A stretch of DNA of 64,000 nucleotides. It comes from Amorphophallus konjac. Taxonomy: Eukaryota; Streptophyta; Magnoliopsida; Alismatales; Araceae. The number at the start of each line of letters is the position of its first letter. The first letter of the stretch is position 1. The notes beneath the pieces were generated by a model. It saw nothing but the letters and a program-made list of their open reading frames with translations. It made no database searches and was not told the DNA's origin. The stretch spans positions 341,594,243 through 341,658,242 of the forward strand of contig CM040121.1 of NCBI GenBank assembly GCA_022559845.1. Direction: 5' to 3'. The position numbers and the translations under genes are program-made. This document shows positions 12,601-24,402 of the stretch, piece after piece.

Positions 12601-14788
12601 GTGAAATACCAGTCGGATGGCCATGCCGATAATTCCAACACGACCTGGGAGATGAAAATGACTTGTCAAAAATAACGGAATCCAAATCAGATGCCCGGTT
12701 TGAGCTCGGCGCTCAAAAGTTTATTTTCTAAATACACTTAGTTTAAGTGATCTGCCAAGTCAGGTCCGGGTGTCTAAAATCAGAAATACTGGTCGGATGG
12801 TAGTGCCGATCATTCCAACACGACCTAGGAGATGAAAGTGACTTGTCAGAACTGACGGAATCCAAATCGGATGCCCGGTTTGAGCTCCGCGCTCGAAAGT
12901 TCATTTTCTAAATACACTTAGTTTAAATGAACTGTCAAGTCGGGTCCGAGGGTATTAAATCTGAAATACCAATCGGATCGCCATGCCGATCATTCCAACA
13001 CGACCTGGGAGATGAAAGTTACTCTTCAGAACTGACGGAATCCAAATCGGATGCCCGATTTCAGCTCGGCGCTCAAAAGTTCATTTTCTAAATACACTTA
13101 GTTTAAGTGAACTGCCAAGTCGGGTACGGGGGTCTAAAATCTGAAATACCGGTCGGATCGCCGTGCCGATCATTCCAACACAACCTGGGAGATGAAAGTG
13201 ACTTGTCAGAACAGACGAAATCCAAATCGGATGCCCAGCTAGAGCTCGGTGCTCAAAAGTGCATTTTCAAAATACACTTAGTTTAAGTGAACTACCAAGT
13301 CGGGTCCGGGGGTCTAAAATCTGAAATACTGGTCGGATGGCCGTGCCGTTCATTCCAACATGACCTGAGAGATGAAAGTGACTTATCAGAACTGACGGAA
13401 TCCAAATCGGATGTCCGGTTTGAGCTCGGCGCTCAAAAGTTTATTATCTAAATACACTTAGTTTAAGTGTACTGCCAAGTCGGGTCCGGGGGTCTAAAAT
13501 CTGAAATACCCTTCGGATGGCCGTGCCGATCATTCCAACACGACCTAGGAGATGAAAGTGACTTCTCAGAACTGACGGAATCCAAATCGGATGCCCGGTT
13601 TGAGCTCGGCGCTCAAAAGTTCATTTTCTAAATACACTTAGTTTAGGTGAACTGCCAAGTCGGGTCCGGGTGTCTAAAATCTGAAATACTGGTCGGATGG
13701 CCATGCCGAGAATTCCAACACGACCTGGGAGATGAAAGTGACTTGTCAGAACTGACGGAATCTAAATCGGATGCCCGGTTTTAGCTCGGCACTCAAAAGT
13801 TCATTTTCTAAATACACTTAGTTTAAGTGAACTGCCAAGTTGGGTCCTGGGGTCTAAAATCTGAAATACCAGTCGGATGGCCATGCCATCATTCCAACAC
13901 GACCTGGGAGATGAAAGTGACTTGTCAGAATAGATGGAATCCAAATCGGATGCCCGGTTTGAGCTCGGCGCTCAAAAGTTTATTTTCTAAATACACTTAG
14001 TTTTAGTGAACTGCCAAGTCGGGTCCGGGTGTCTAAAATCTGAAATACCGGTCGGATCGCCGTGCCGATCCTTTCAACACAACTTGGGAGATGAAAGTGA
14101 CTTGTCTCAACTGACAGAATCTAAATCGGATGCCCATCTTGAGCTCGGTGCTCAAAAGTTCATTTTCTAAATACACTTAGTTTAAGTGAACTGCCAAGTT
14201 AGGTCTGGGGTCTAAAATATGAAATACCGGTCGGATGGCCATGCTGATCATTCCAACACGACCTGGGAGATGAAAGTGACCTGTCAGAACTGACGGAATC
14301 CAAATCGGATGCCCAGTTTGAGCTCGACGCTCAAAAGTTCATTTTCTAAATACACTTAGTTTAAGTGAACTGCCAAGTCGGGTCCGGGTGTCAAAAATAT
14401 GAAATACTGGTCGGATGGCCGTGCCGATCATTCCAACACGACCTGGGAGATGAAAGTGACTTGTCAGAACAGACGAAATCCAAATCGGATGCCCAGCTTG
14501 AGCTCGGCGCTCAAAAGTGCATTTTCTAAATACACTTAGTTTAAGTGAACTACCAAGTCGGGTCCGGGGGTCTAAAATCTGAAATATTGGTCGGATGGCC
14601 ATGCCGGTCATTCCAACACGACTTGGGAGTTGAAAGTGACTTGTCAGAACTGACGGAATCTAAATCGGATGCCTGGTTTGAGCTCGGCACTCAAAAGTTC
14701 ATTTTCTAAATACACTTAGTTTAAGTGAACTGCCAAGTTGGGTCCGGGGGTCTAAAATCTGAAATAGCGGTCGGATGGCCGTGCCGAT
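6680..14788. repeat. 180-bp satellite array, block 2
   Basis: About 45 monomers continue the array in register after the solo LTR. Ordered variants are visible. Monomers with GATCCTTTCAACACAACTTGGG and CTGAACTGACAG lie near 8640 and 11700, exactly 3060 bp (17 monomers) apart. The variant order at 7900-9180 repeats that of 2500-3780 once the LTR is removed, an offset of roughly 14 monomers. An A-B-C-D variant tetrad sits at about 13111-13830. The block ends at the CCGAT target duplication (14784-14788) of the next element. No gene is present; open frames here are read-through of the repeat. Confidence 0.97.
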
Positions 14789-16336
14789 TATTATGCCCCT
14801 TGTGCTTTGTTGATGATGTGGAGTTTTAATGATAGCAACATGAATGAGTCACCATATTGAATGATTGTTTATAACTGATATACAGCATTGAATGCATGAA
14901 TTTGCATGAGTATTGCATGATGCGTTGACACATGGGATCATTGCGTCAACTCACTGGTCTGTCCCAGAGCTGGTCTATAAAATGTGTCAGCTGGTGCGTC
15001 GACGCAGTGGACTCAATGCGTTGACGCATTGGAATCGTTTTGAAAGAGCTCTTGCTTTAATTCATACATTGGTCTAGTATCTGAGTCTGTACATCGTCTT
15101 GTGCCTTCAACGTTCAAAGCCTCAAGTCTGTACAGCGTTAAGTTCTCTTTGGAAAGTCTGTACAGCGTGAAGTCTACACATTGGCACTATAGCTCGCGTG
15201 TGTAAGTCTGTACATTGACTTCGTATCTGCAAGTCTGTACACTGGACTTCATTTCACCAACTCTATACAATGGTCTTCACACTTCAAGTCTGTACATCCT
15301 CCGCCAAGCTTTCAAAGCCTGTACAGCCAAAGTCTGCACATCCTGTTCAGTTAAGTCTGTACATTGCATCATAGTGTTATGCAGTGTCTGGGTGAAGTCT
15401 ATACAGACTGTTCATGCATTCAAGTTCAAGTATATGCATCCGTCCGTCTCTGTTAGCGTCTCATGAATGTCTATACAACGCATCAGCATTTAGAAGTCTG
15501 TACATTGGCCTTTGCATTAAGTTTCAAGTCTGTACAACCTATCTTCAAGTGTTTGGCCAACTCTGTACATCCGTGTTGCCCTTTCATTGTTGAGGCAGAG
15601 TCTGTACACTGGCTTAGACTTCCCAAGTCTACACAGTGCTTCCTCATTGAAAGTCTATACATCGTGGCCTTGAACTTTCAAGTATGTACAATGCTGCTTT
15701 GTCAAAGCCTGTACATCGCAGCTATGTTGAAGTCTGTACAGCCAGTTTCTTGATCAAGTCTGTACTAGCTCATGTCTGTACATTGGTCTTCATCTCCTGA
15801 AGTCTAATCATTGGAAAGTATATACACTGAGCTCATAAGAAGACGTCCAAGTCTATACACTCTCTCATGAAGTCTAGTCATTTGCTGTTTCAGAGTATAT
15901 ACACTGAGTGTTATAAGATTTAAATAACCACTTGTTCTATGATATGATTATAAGATTTTTGTGTGTGCAGGGTTAACGCAGAATGACCACAGCGTCCATG
16001 CAGCAAGTATACTAGTAGAAGTATTAGCTGCTGAAACACCACTGCGTCAACGCTATGGGCTAGCAGCGTCGACGCAGCAGTTCAAGAAAGGGGTGACTTG
16101 TCTCTGGCTGTCCTCAATGCGTCAACGCAGCAGTGGAGCAGTGTCGACGCAACTGTCAATAAGGCTAGGCTGGTTGCTCACTGGAACGCATCAATACGTC
16201 AACGCCATGGGTTGGAAGCGTCAACGCAGCAGACTTGAGTTCTGCTGGTAGAATATCTTTGAAGGCTGCGTCAACTCTGTGGAGCAAGTGGGTTGACGCC
16301 ACCTGACTCCAGTTGCTGAGCGTACTAATGAGGGGG

Positions 16337-16473
16337 CACGTGATCTGATGGGAAAAAGGGGCAGGATGCTGACACGTGTTAGATAAGGGGTGCTACCCTG
16401 CCAAGTGGACCAATCAGTGGTCACTAGGGCATTTTCTACTCAACCTTCGGAGGCTCTGTTTCTGATATAAAAG
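16337..16473 (+). promoter_or_regulatory. 5' LTR promoter: CACGTG boxes, CCAAT, TATA
   Basis: CACGTG lies at 16337-16342 and 16373-16378, CCAAT at 16410-16414 and TATAAAA at 16466-16472. The spacing of about 90-130 bp from G-box to TATA is like that of the other copia-type LTRs in the window. In the 3' LTR the second CACGTG has become CATGTG while the first is kept. The RNA leader would begin near 16500, at the start of the purine-rich tract. Confidence 0.7.
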
Positions 16474-16489
16474 CACCCCATCATCCTCT

Positions 16490-16772
16490 CGAAAAGAAAA
16501 ACTCTCCACAGAAGAAGAGAAAGCTCTCCAGTGAAGAAATCTGGGAGTGTGAGAAAAAGAAGAAAAAGAGAGAGAAGAGAAGAGCAGAGAGTGAGAGATT
16601 AGGAGAGCAGAAGAGAAAGAAAGAGAGATGGAGAGTGAGCGAGAGAGCTCGAGCAGAAGAAGAAAAAGAAACGAGAGAGAGAAAAGGAGAGCAGAGATCG
16701 AGAGAAGAAGAGAAGTGCAGCAGAGAAGAAAGAGAAAGAGAGAGTGTGAAGAAAGAGAGTGAGATCTGGTCT
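16490..16772 (+). other. Purine-rich (GA) leader tract, 5' LTR
   Basis: Almost all bases in this 280-bp stretch directly downstream of the TATA box are A or G on the plus strand, in runs of GAGA and AAGAA. The 3' LTR has the same tract (about 23750-24033) and LTR family 3 has an equivalent one (53690-53962). The minus-strand open frames across it encode only low-complexity Ser/Leu/Phe-rich peptides and are not counted as genes. Tracts like this are common in plant 5' untranslated regions and may act at promoter or translation level, which is inference. Confidence 0.7.
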
Positions 16773-16934
16773 TGATGGACCGTGGATCAAATCCAGGCCA
16801 TCCAGCTCCTTGTGAGCCATATTGTACTTTACGTTTACAGCTTTCCGATTGCTGTTCATCCTTTCTTTTATTTCCATTTTTACACTTTCCTTCAAGCTGT
16901 TAGTCAGCGGATTGCAGGGGTGCTGCCTCTGGAT

Positions 16935-17135
16935 GGCTAAGCTGTATAGCCCAGCGGTTTGCAGTGGAGGACTCCACTGGACAGCAAGCTGTGTTGCTCA
17001 GCGGGGCGAGGAGGATTCCTCGGACGGCAAGCTGTGTTACCCAGCGGTTGTTGGCAAGCGGTGTTGCCCAGCTATTAGTGAAGCCACACTCGGGTTGAGT
17101 GTGGGGTGGATGTAGGTCTGGAGGACCGAACCACC
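16935..17135 (+). other. Stem-loop array in R/U5 of the 5' LTR (family 2)
   Basis: A run of short inverted repeats alternates two types. Type one keeps a loop like GCTGTG and a trailing CAGCGG while its arms change: GGCTA/TAGCC (16935-16951), AGCAA/TTGCT (16983-16998), GGCAA/TTACC with one mismatch (17026-17041) and GGCAA/TTGCC (17053-17068). Type two has purine/pyrimidine arms: CAGTGGAG/CTCCACTG (16962-16979) and CGAGGA/TCCTCG (17007-17022). The run ends in CCACACTC/GAGTGTGG (17084-17104), which abuts GGTGG/CCACC (17105-17135) enclosing GGTC/GACC, then TAAAA. This terminal pair is shared with LTR families 1 and 3. Confidence 0.78.
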
Positions 17136-17497
17136 TAAAAACCCCTCTTGCATTGTGGTTTGATTGCTTATGGTTTGCTTCCGCTAGATGTTTGCATAGG
17201 GGCGCTCCAAGTGGTTGATCACAGGTTCATTAGATGACTTGATCAGATTTTGTTCTAAGTGTTTAATCTGTTGAGTGAGCGAAATTCTAATTGAGCTATA
17301 GTTTGTCTAACTTATCTTGTTAGAGTGCTCACTATCTGTTTGTTTAATTCCGCATCTGCTAATTAGTCTTCCAGATTTGATAAATCTGTCTAGTTAACTT
17401 TCTAAATAGTTAGTGAGCCTAATATGTCAATTGGGTGAAATTTTTTATAGGCCATATTCATTCACCCCCCCTCTGAATACTGCATCGAACCCAACAA

Positions 17498-17510
17498 TTG
17501 GTATCAGAGC
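17498..17510 (+). other. Primer binding site, initiator tRNA-Met
   Basis: TTGGTATCAGAGC begins two bases after the 5' LTR. TGGTATCAGAGC is complementary to the 3' end of plant initiator tRNA-Met and is the usual primer site of plant Ty1/copia elements. It fixes the plus orientation of the element and the inner border of the 5' LTR. Confidence 0.93.
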
Positions 17511-17694
17511 AAGTCTCTGACTAAACAGATCTAACAATCTGCAGAGGATCCCGCTAGTCCTTGGTGTATTTCAGAGTGTGTTTTCAGTGCTCGGTATTTT
17601 GTTTCATCGACTTGTGCATTGCTTTGCTCATCTGGTTCTGCTGCATTCCCTGTCATCTGGTCTACTGCGCTGAATCTGGTTGCCTCTTACTCAA

Positions 17695-19629
17695 ATGGGT
17701 CGACCTCCGGTTTATGACGGTTCTAACTTTGATAGTTGTATAGGAGGCCTATGTGTGTACGTAGACTCCATAGATCCCAAACTATGGAGGCTACTATCTA
17801 ATGGCCCACACAAACTGCCTCATGATGAGACCAAGTGGTCTAAAGAGGACAGTATAAAGAACCGTGACAATGTCATAATCCTTAACATCGTAAGAGCTGC
17901 AATCAATACTGATATGTACCCTTTTGCTCTCAGGTGCACATCTGGAAAGGAAATATATGACAGAGTCGTTTCTGCGCATAATCAGAAAGGTGATAGCTGC
18001 TTGATGGCCAACCGGGATGATGAAGATGACATCCCATCTCAGGTAAGCTCTGAATCAAATGGATACTCCTTTGATGAATTGATAGTGATGTATGAAGATT
18101 TGTTCAAAGTATCCAAGAAACTAAAATCTAAGAATAGAAAGCTGAAAAAGAAATGTGATCAGATTAATTCGAATACTCATTGTGAAAAATGTCAAGATCT
18201 GAGAAAATCTCATGAAATGTGCTTAGCTAATCTGAATGTGAGTAAGGAATAAAGTTCTGTTCTGGAAAACAAAAATCATGAACTCACTACCAAGATTTCT
18301 GAACTTGAAGATAAGTTGAATTCATTAGGAAATGAACAAACTAGAAAGGAGAATGAAGAACTGAAGCTACTTAATTTTGCTATGTTTGAGAGACTCTTAA
18401 TGTTTGAAAGAGGGAAAAGTTCAATTGAAAATGAACGTGAGAGAGTGACTGCATTAATAGAAGAGATTGATAGCTACAAAGCCATTAATGTCTTACTTAA
18501 TGAAAAGATCACAGATTCTGAATTTCTCATTTCCTCTCTCAAAAATGAAATCACTAAATTGAACAATTCCTTGTCTGAGTCATTTAAAAATAAAGAAAAT
18601 TCAAAGGCTGCTTCTAAGAAGAAAGTCTCTGATGGAGGCAGTAAACAGGAAGAGAGAAAAAGAATGTATACAACCTTTGTGCGTAGCTCTGAGTTAGCTA
18701 GCACTTCAGCTTCTCCTTCATGTCTGCATGCGAATCAGATAGAAAAACAAAAGAAAACAAAACAGAATAAAAATTTGTATGCTGAAATTTCTCAGGCCAA
18801 ACTGTCTCATGTTAAAAGAAAGAATGTGAAATGTTTCTACTGTGGTAAATCTGGCCATGAGATGGATGATTGCTTTGTCATGAGAGAGGATGAACTGAAA
18901 TCAGATAGAATTCATGCTAGGAATTCTAAATCGAAGAAACCTTCTCATGATCAAAATAAGAGAATTCAATGCTTTTACTGTCATAGAATTGGCCACTTTA
19001 TGCATGATTGTAGATTAAAGAAGCAAGATGATCTGAATGCTAAAGAGCTTCATGACAGGAATCATGCATATCTGAAAAAGAAACTCCATTGCTTTTACTG
19101 TAACAAATTGGGCCATATTGTTGCAAATTGTTGGCATGCTAAGGGAAGAACAATTAACTCCAAAACTGCTATAATCCCTGTAAAAAGACATGCATTCTAT
19201 AAGAATCTTGTCAGAATGAATTCTTCATATTTTGAATGTGGAAAATATGGCCACACAGTCAAGGACTGTTGGCATGTTCAAAAGAATCATATTAACCCCC
19301 ATGCTGTCAAATTCCATGCAAAACAATTTGTGAAATTTTCTTGTTTTAATTGTGGAAGACCTGGCCACAAAGCCTCTGAGTGCTGGGTGGCAAAGTTCAG
19401 AAAACCAAATGCCCATGCACACAACAGAAATTTTGACGTTCATGCACATGAATTTAAAAGGAACTTAAATTCTGTCAGTTATCATGGTAAGTCTGGTCAA
19501 TTTGGCTATTCCTTGTCCAGCTATAAGTTGATGGGCTATGATGATAATTCTGTTAAGAGACCAGTCAGAACACCTGTTAGGGCTCATACAGGACCCAAGG
19601 CAGCTTGGGTTCCTGCAAGATCATATTGA
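17695..19629 (+). pseudogene. Copia-type gag with one in-frame stop; five zinc knuckles
   Basis: A single frame of 645 codons runs from ATG 17695 to TGA 19629, interrupted by one TAA at 18250-18252. The N-terminus (MGRPPVYDGSNFD, then SIDPKLW and IKNRDN...AAINTDMYP) is the usual start of copia gag. The text then jumps from KEIYDRV to a low-complexity linker, so the second half of the family's gag core seems deleted. Lys/Glu-rich coiled-coil-like segments follow (about 18060-18590). Five CCHC knuckles come next: CFYCGKSGHEMDDC near 18832, CFYCHRIGHFMHDC, CFYCNKLGHIVANC, one with its first Cys replaced by Tyr (YFECGKYGHTVKDC), and CFNCGRPGHKASEC. It ends TGPKAAWVPARSY, close to where gag passes into protease in autonomous relatives. 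It would package the element RNA. The stop may make this copy inactive. Confidence 0.88.
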
Positions 19630-22025
19630 TTGATATGTTGCAGGTGTGCCTTGGTGAGAGAAATAAAAGGGGTAATTTAGCCAAGGCACTCAAAAAGGAA
19701 GCCCCAGATTTCTACATCTCAGGTTAGTTCTGAACTCTGTTTAAATCTCATAATCTGAAAAATACTGATTTGTCTGTTTTAATTTCATTATCTGAAATTG
19801 TTGTTTTGCTTTGTTGATTTTTGATGCTCTTCTCATGCTGTTGTTTGCACTAAATAAATGAGATTGCTTTGCACTGCATATGTCATTTGCATGACCATCA
19901 TGGTATATTAAATAGAACAGTGCTGAAGGGCATATGGAGTATGTCTGGATGCTACTGCCATGTGTGAGATGGTCCTTGGACCGAGTCCTCCGCCTAGTAC
20001 CATGGGTCTAGTTTTCATATAGAGCAGTGTATTGCATATCATAAATTTGAAGAAAATAATATTCGAAAAGAAATGATTCATTGCACATCATGCATTTTGT
20101 CAGGGGGAGCTTGTTTGCCGTTGATTGATCATCATGCTCTCCTTGTTAGAATTGTTGCATACTGCATATGTAGGATAGTGCATATCATAAAATTCTGAAA
20201 AATCTAAAAAGAAATACACTGCACTTAGACAGGGGGAGCATTCCTATTTCATATCTTCTTCACCTCATGAACTCCATCTGTTTAAGTAACCTGATTCATT
20301 CTCTTGACTATGCCCTATTCAACTGAATTCTCTGCTGGTATGTCTAAAATAGCTGATCAGTCTGTATTCCAGACTCAGCTACTGTCTGATGATTAAAATC
20401 TCTTCTGATGCTCTTCTCTATTCCTGATTCACTCTTGCACCAGCTTATACTCACCTGTCACATTCTTCTCAGCTGATGTGACTGATCTACTTCAACTATT
20501 GATTGTTGGTTGCTGAATTCATTGTTCTGATCTGAGGAACTTAAGCTGCATGTCATGCAATTCAGTCTGAGAACATTGTAGAAATTTCTATCAAACAGGT
20601 TTAAGAATTATGGCTGAATCAGACTGATACAAGATTAATGTATCCTCAGATTTGTACTTAAATGAATTGAAAGTATCTGAATGATAAGGTTTAATAAACT
20701 TTAACCATATGTGTCATGTAAACCTTAGACTTTCTCATCAGATATCTGAAAATTTGATTTCAGAGCTACTTTGGTTAAGATACATAGAGTGTGTATCGTT
20801 GTTATTTGAAAAATGTTGACTAAATGAAAAAAAATTTGTGAAGTCAGAGCAATGACACGGTCACTGAGAAAACTGAGTTCTTTATCAATGAAATAAAGTA
20901 ACTCATGTCATGAGGCGTCATAGTTATCTCTGATAAAAATTTAGTGAAACAAAACCTGACAGAGCAATAGCTTATCTGTGTTGAGTAGCTGGGGAGTCTG
21001 GCCTCTGATAAAGGTGTCTTCTCATGTAAAAAAAAAAAGACACTCATATTGCTAACTCTACTCTCAAAGTGAGAGGCAATGCCAGTTATCACACTGAGTA
21101 ACTGGGTCACTTCAACTGAGACTTGTTGTGCCTCATGTAAAAAGGTGTTGATCAACTTAAATTGCTCAGGAAAAATATAATGTGCTTCAAATAAAATTAT
21201 CTTGAAAAATCTGTCAACTCATGTTCGTGAAAAAGTGTTTAACTTCAGTACTAACCTGTGTATTTTTCAAAGGTGCTATTGAGATCATATGTGTAAGATA
21301 AAAGATGATTGTTTTTGAGTATTTGCTGACTATTTGGTTCACTTTTATTAAAACTTGGATTCAGATATGAGTATTGAGTTTAATTTGGCAAATTTGGTAT
21401 ACATCAAAATTAAATCAGATTGGTTAAGCTGCAAATTCATAACCCCTTATGATAGAAGAGTCTAATCTTCTTAAGACTTATTGTTGTGATGGATGCTTTA
21501 AAATCTCTCATGATCAGATTCTTTTCAGTCAGCCTGATTAACATCTTGCTATTGATTGATTCCTTGAGATGTATTGTGCTTTGACTATTTCTCAACCCAC
21601 CGCTTGGCTACACTATCAGTTGATTGACTCCTGAGATGTACTCTTCTCCACACTGTTGGAATCTTCCATCTTGTTCTGCAACAAATTCTGCTTCTGTGGT
21701 CTTTTCACCAAAATTCAGATTCTTTGTAATGGCAGATTTAAGATTGATTTATTGGTTAACCTGAGTCCATTCCTGTGCTTCAGGGGGTGTTATGGTTTAT
21801 CTACAGTTAAGGGGAGAGTAGTCAATCATGCATGTTGATAGGGGGAGAGCTGTTTCATTGTCATAAGAGAGAACTTCATTTTAATGAACCATGACTCATT
21901 CTATGAATTTATGTGTTGTGTTTGTATGTTGCATTTGTCTCTCAAACCATTTAACTTCTTTTTGATCATGTCAAAGGGGGAGAATAGTTTGACGAGTCAG
22001 TGGGACTCATCATGTTGCCATCATC
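19630..22025 (+). other. Non-coding internal region with decoy polypurine motifs; no pol
   Basis: This 2.4-kb stretch between gag and the 3' LTR has no long open frame and no recognisable pol motif. Just after the gag stop, another frame (19632-19727) reads LQVCL...KRGN, which may be a scrap of the gag-protease junction; this is weak. GGGGGAG-type motifs recur at about 20103, 20232, 21841 and 21976, plus a GGGGGTG at about 21783, before the true tract at 22026. The rest is A/T-rich unique sequence with scattered short T or A runs. I see no other gene or repeat in it. Confidence 0.75.
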
Positions 22026-22039
22026 AAAAAGGGGGAGAT
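22026..22039 (+). other. Polypurine tract
   Basis: AAAAAGGGGGAGAT ends immediately before the 3' LTR start (TGTTGTGCCCC at 22040). Position and composition are those of the plus-strand priming site of an LTR retrotransposon. Confidence 0.92.
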
Positions 22040-23591
22040 TGTTGTGCCCCTTGTGCTTTGTTGATGATGTGGAGTTTTAATGATAACAACATGAATGAAT
22101 CACCATATTGAATGATTGTTTATAACTGATATACAACATTGAATGCATGAGTTTGCATGAGTATTGCATGATGCGTTGACGCATGGGATCATTGCGTCAA
22201 CTCACTGGTCTGTCCCAGAGCTGGTCTATAAAATGTGTCAACTGGTGCGTCGACGCAGTGGAATCAATGCGTTGACGCATTGGAATCGTTTTGAAAGAGC
22301 TCTTGCTTTAATTCATACATTGGTCTAGTATCTGAGTCTGTACATCGTCTTGTGCCTTCAACGTTCAAAGCCTCAAGTCTGTACAGCGTTAAGTTCTCTT
22401 TGAAAAGTCTGTACAGCGTGAAGTCTACACATTGGCACTATAGCTCGCTTGTGTAAGTCTGTACATTGACTTCGTATCTGCAAGTCTGTACACTGGACTT
22501 CATTTCACTAACTCTATACAATGGTCTTCACACTTCAAGTCTGTACATCCTCCGCCAAGCTTTCAAAGCCTGTACAGCCAAAGTCTGCACATCCTGTTCA
22601 GTTAAGTCTGTACATTGCATCATAGTGTTATGCAGTGTCTGGGTGAAGTCTATACAGACTGTTCATGCATTCAAGTTCAAGTATATGCATCCGTCCGTCT
22701 CTGTTAGCGTCTCATGAACGTCTATACAACGCATCAGCATTTAGAAGTCTGTACATTGGCCTTTGCATTAAGTTTCAAGTCTGTACAGCCTATCTTCAAG
22801 TGTTTGGCCAACTCTGTACATCCGTGTTGCCCTTTCATTGTTGAGGCAGAGTCTGTACACTGGCTTAGACTTCCCAAGTCTACACAATGCTTCCTCATTG
22901 AAAGTCTATACATCGTGGCCTTGAACTTTCAAGTATGTACAATGCTGCTTTGTCAAAGCCTGTACATCGCAGCTATGTTGAAGTCTGTACAGCCAGTTTC
23001 TTGATCAAGTCTGTACTAGCTCATGTCTGCACATTGGTCTTCATCTCCTGAAGTCTAGTCATTGGAAAGTATATACACTGAGCTCACAAGAAGACGTCCA
23101 AGTCTATACACTCTCTCAGTGTACATACTTGCCCATTTGCTGTTTCAGAGTATATACACTGAGTGTTATAAGATTTAAATAACCACTTGTTCTATGATAT
23201 GATTATAAGATTTTTGTGTGTGCAGGGTTAACGCAGAATGACCACAGCGTCCATGCAGCAAGTATACTAGTAGAAGTATTAGCTGATGAAACACCACTGC
23301 GTCAACGCTATGGGCTAGCAGCGTCGACGCAGCAGTTCAAGAAAGGGGTGACTTGTCTCTGGCTATCCTCAATGCGTCAACGCAGCAGTGGAGCAACGTC
23401 GACGCAACTGTCAATAGGGCTAGGCTGGTTGCTCACTGGAACGCATCAATACGTCAACGCCATGGGTTGGAAGCGTCAACGCAGCAGACTTGAGTTCTGC
23501 TGGTAGAATATCTTTGAAGGCTGCGTCAACTCTGTGGAGCAAGTGGGTTGACGCCACCTGACTCCAGTTGCTGAGCGTACTAATGAGGGGG

Positions 23592-23727
23592 CACGTGATC
23601 TGATGGGAAAAAGGGGCAGGATACTGACATGTGTTAGATAAGGGGTGCTACCCTGCCAAGTGGACCAATCAGTGGTCACTAGGGCATTTTCTACTCAACC
23701 TTCGGAGGCTCTGTTTCTGATATAAAA
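23592..23727 (+). promoter_or_regulatory. 3' LTR promoter copy: CACGTG and TATA
   Basis: CACGTG at 23592-23597 and TATAAAA at 23721-23727 repeat the 5' LTR promoter. Transcripts from this copy would run out of the element into satellite block 3 after 24764, so it could drive plus-strand satellite RNA. That is a possibility from geometry only. Confidence 0.6.
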
Positions 23728-24203
23728 GCACCCCATCATCCTCTCGAAAAGAAAAACTCTCCACAGAAGAAGAGAAAGCTCTCCAGTGAAGAAATCTGAG
23801 AGTGTGAGAAAAAGAAGAAAAAGAGAGAGAAGAGAAGAGCAGAGAGTGAGAGATTAGGAGAGCAGAAGAGAAAGAAAGAGAGATAGAGAGTGAGCGAGAG
23901 AGCTCGAGCAGAAGAAGAAAAAGAAAAGAGAAAGAGAGAAAAGGAGAGCAGAGATCGAGAGAAGAAGAGAAGTGCAGCAGAGAAGAAAGAGAAAGAGAGA
24001 GTGTGAAGAAAGAAAGTGAGATCGAGGGAGATCTGGCCTTGATGGACCGTGGATCAAATCCAGGCCATCCAGCTCCTTGTGAGCCATATTGTGCTTTACG
24101 TTTACAGCTTTCCGATTGCTGTTCATCCTTTCTTTTATTTCCATTTTTACACTTTCCTTCAAGCTGTTAGTCAGCGGATTGCAGGGGTGCTGCCTCTGGA
24201 CGG

Positions 24204-24402
24204 CTAAGCTGTATAGCCCAGCGGTTTGTAGTGGAGGACTCCACTGGACAGCAAGCTGTGTTGCTCAGCGGGGCGAGGAGGATTACACGGACGGCAAGTT
24301 GTGTTGCCCAGCGGTTGTTGGCAAGCTGTGTTGCCCAGCTGTTAGTGAAGCCACAGTCGGGTTGAGTGTGGGGTGGATGTAGGTCTGGAGGACCGAACCA
24401 CC
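24204..24402 (+). other. Stem-loop array in the 3' LTR (family 2)
   Basis: This is the counterpart of the array at 16935-17135. GGCTA/TAGCC, AGCAA/TTGCT and two GGCAA/TTGCC hairpins are kept. The CCACACTC arm reads CCACAGTC here, giving one mismatch against GAGTGTGG, and the CGAGGA hairpin is broken. GGTGG/CCACC with inner GGTC/GACC is intact, followed by TAAAAA. Arms broken in one LTR but intact in the other suggest that decay after insertion falls on both copies. Confidence 0.72.

Larger units (their letters stand above)
14789..17496 (+). repeat. 5' LTR of the gag-only element (LTR family 2)
   Basis: The 2708-bp LTR begins TATTATGCCCC where the 3' copy has TGTTGTGCCCC, so the canonical TG end is mutated to TA here. 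It ends AACA just before the primer site. U3 holds palindromic TGCGTYRACGCA sites (for example 14995-15006, 15016-15029, 16118-16129, several more in 16040-16300) and many GTCTRTACA motifs (about 15060-15910). CACGTG boxes and a TATA box follow at 16337-16473, then a purine-rich leader (about 16490-16770), a stem-loop run (16935-17135), and a T-rich stretch ending in a C run. Many differences from the 3' LTR are G/A or C/T transitions, as expected from deamination of methylated DNA. Confidence 0.95.

Noticed and set aside
19630..22025. Degraded pol or an envelope-like gene between gag and the 3' LTR
   Set aside because: No frame shows integrase, reverse transcriptase or membrane protein motifs. 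Only a short possible gag-protease scrap near 19632 was seen.
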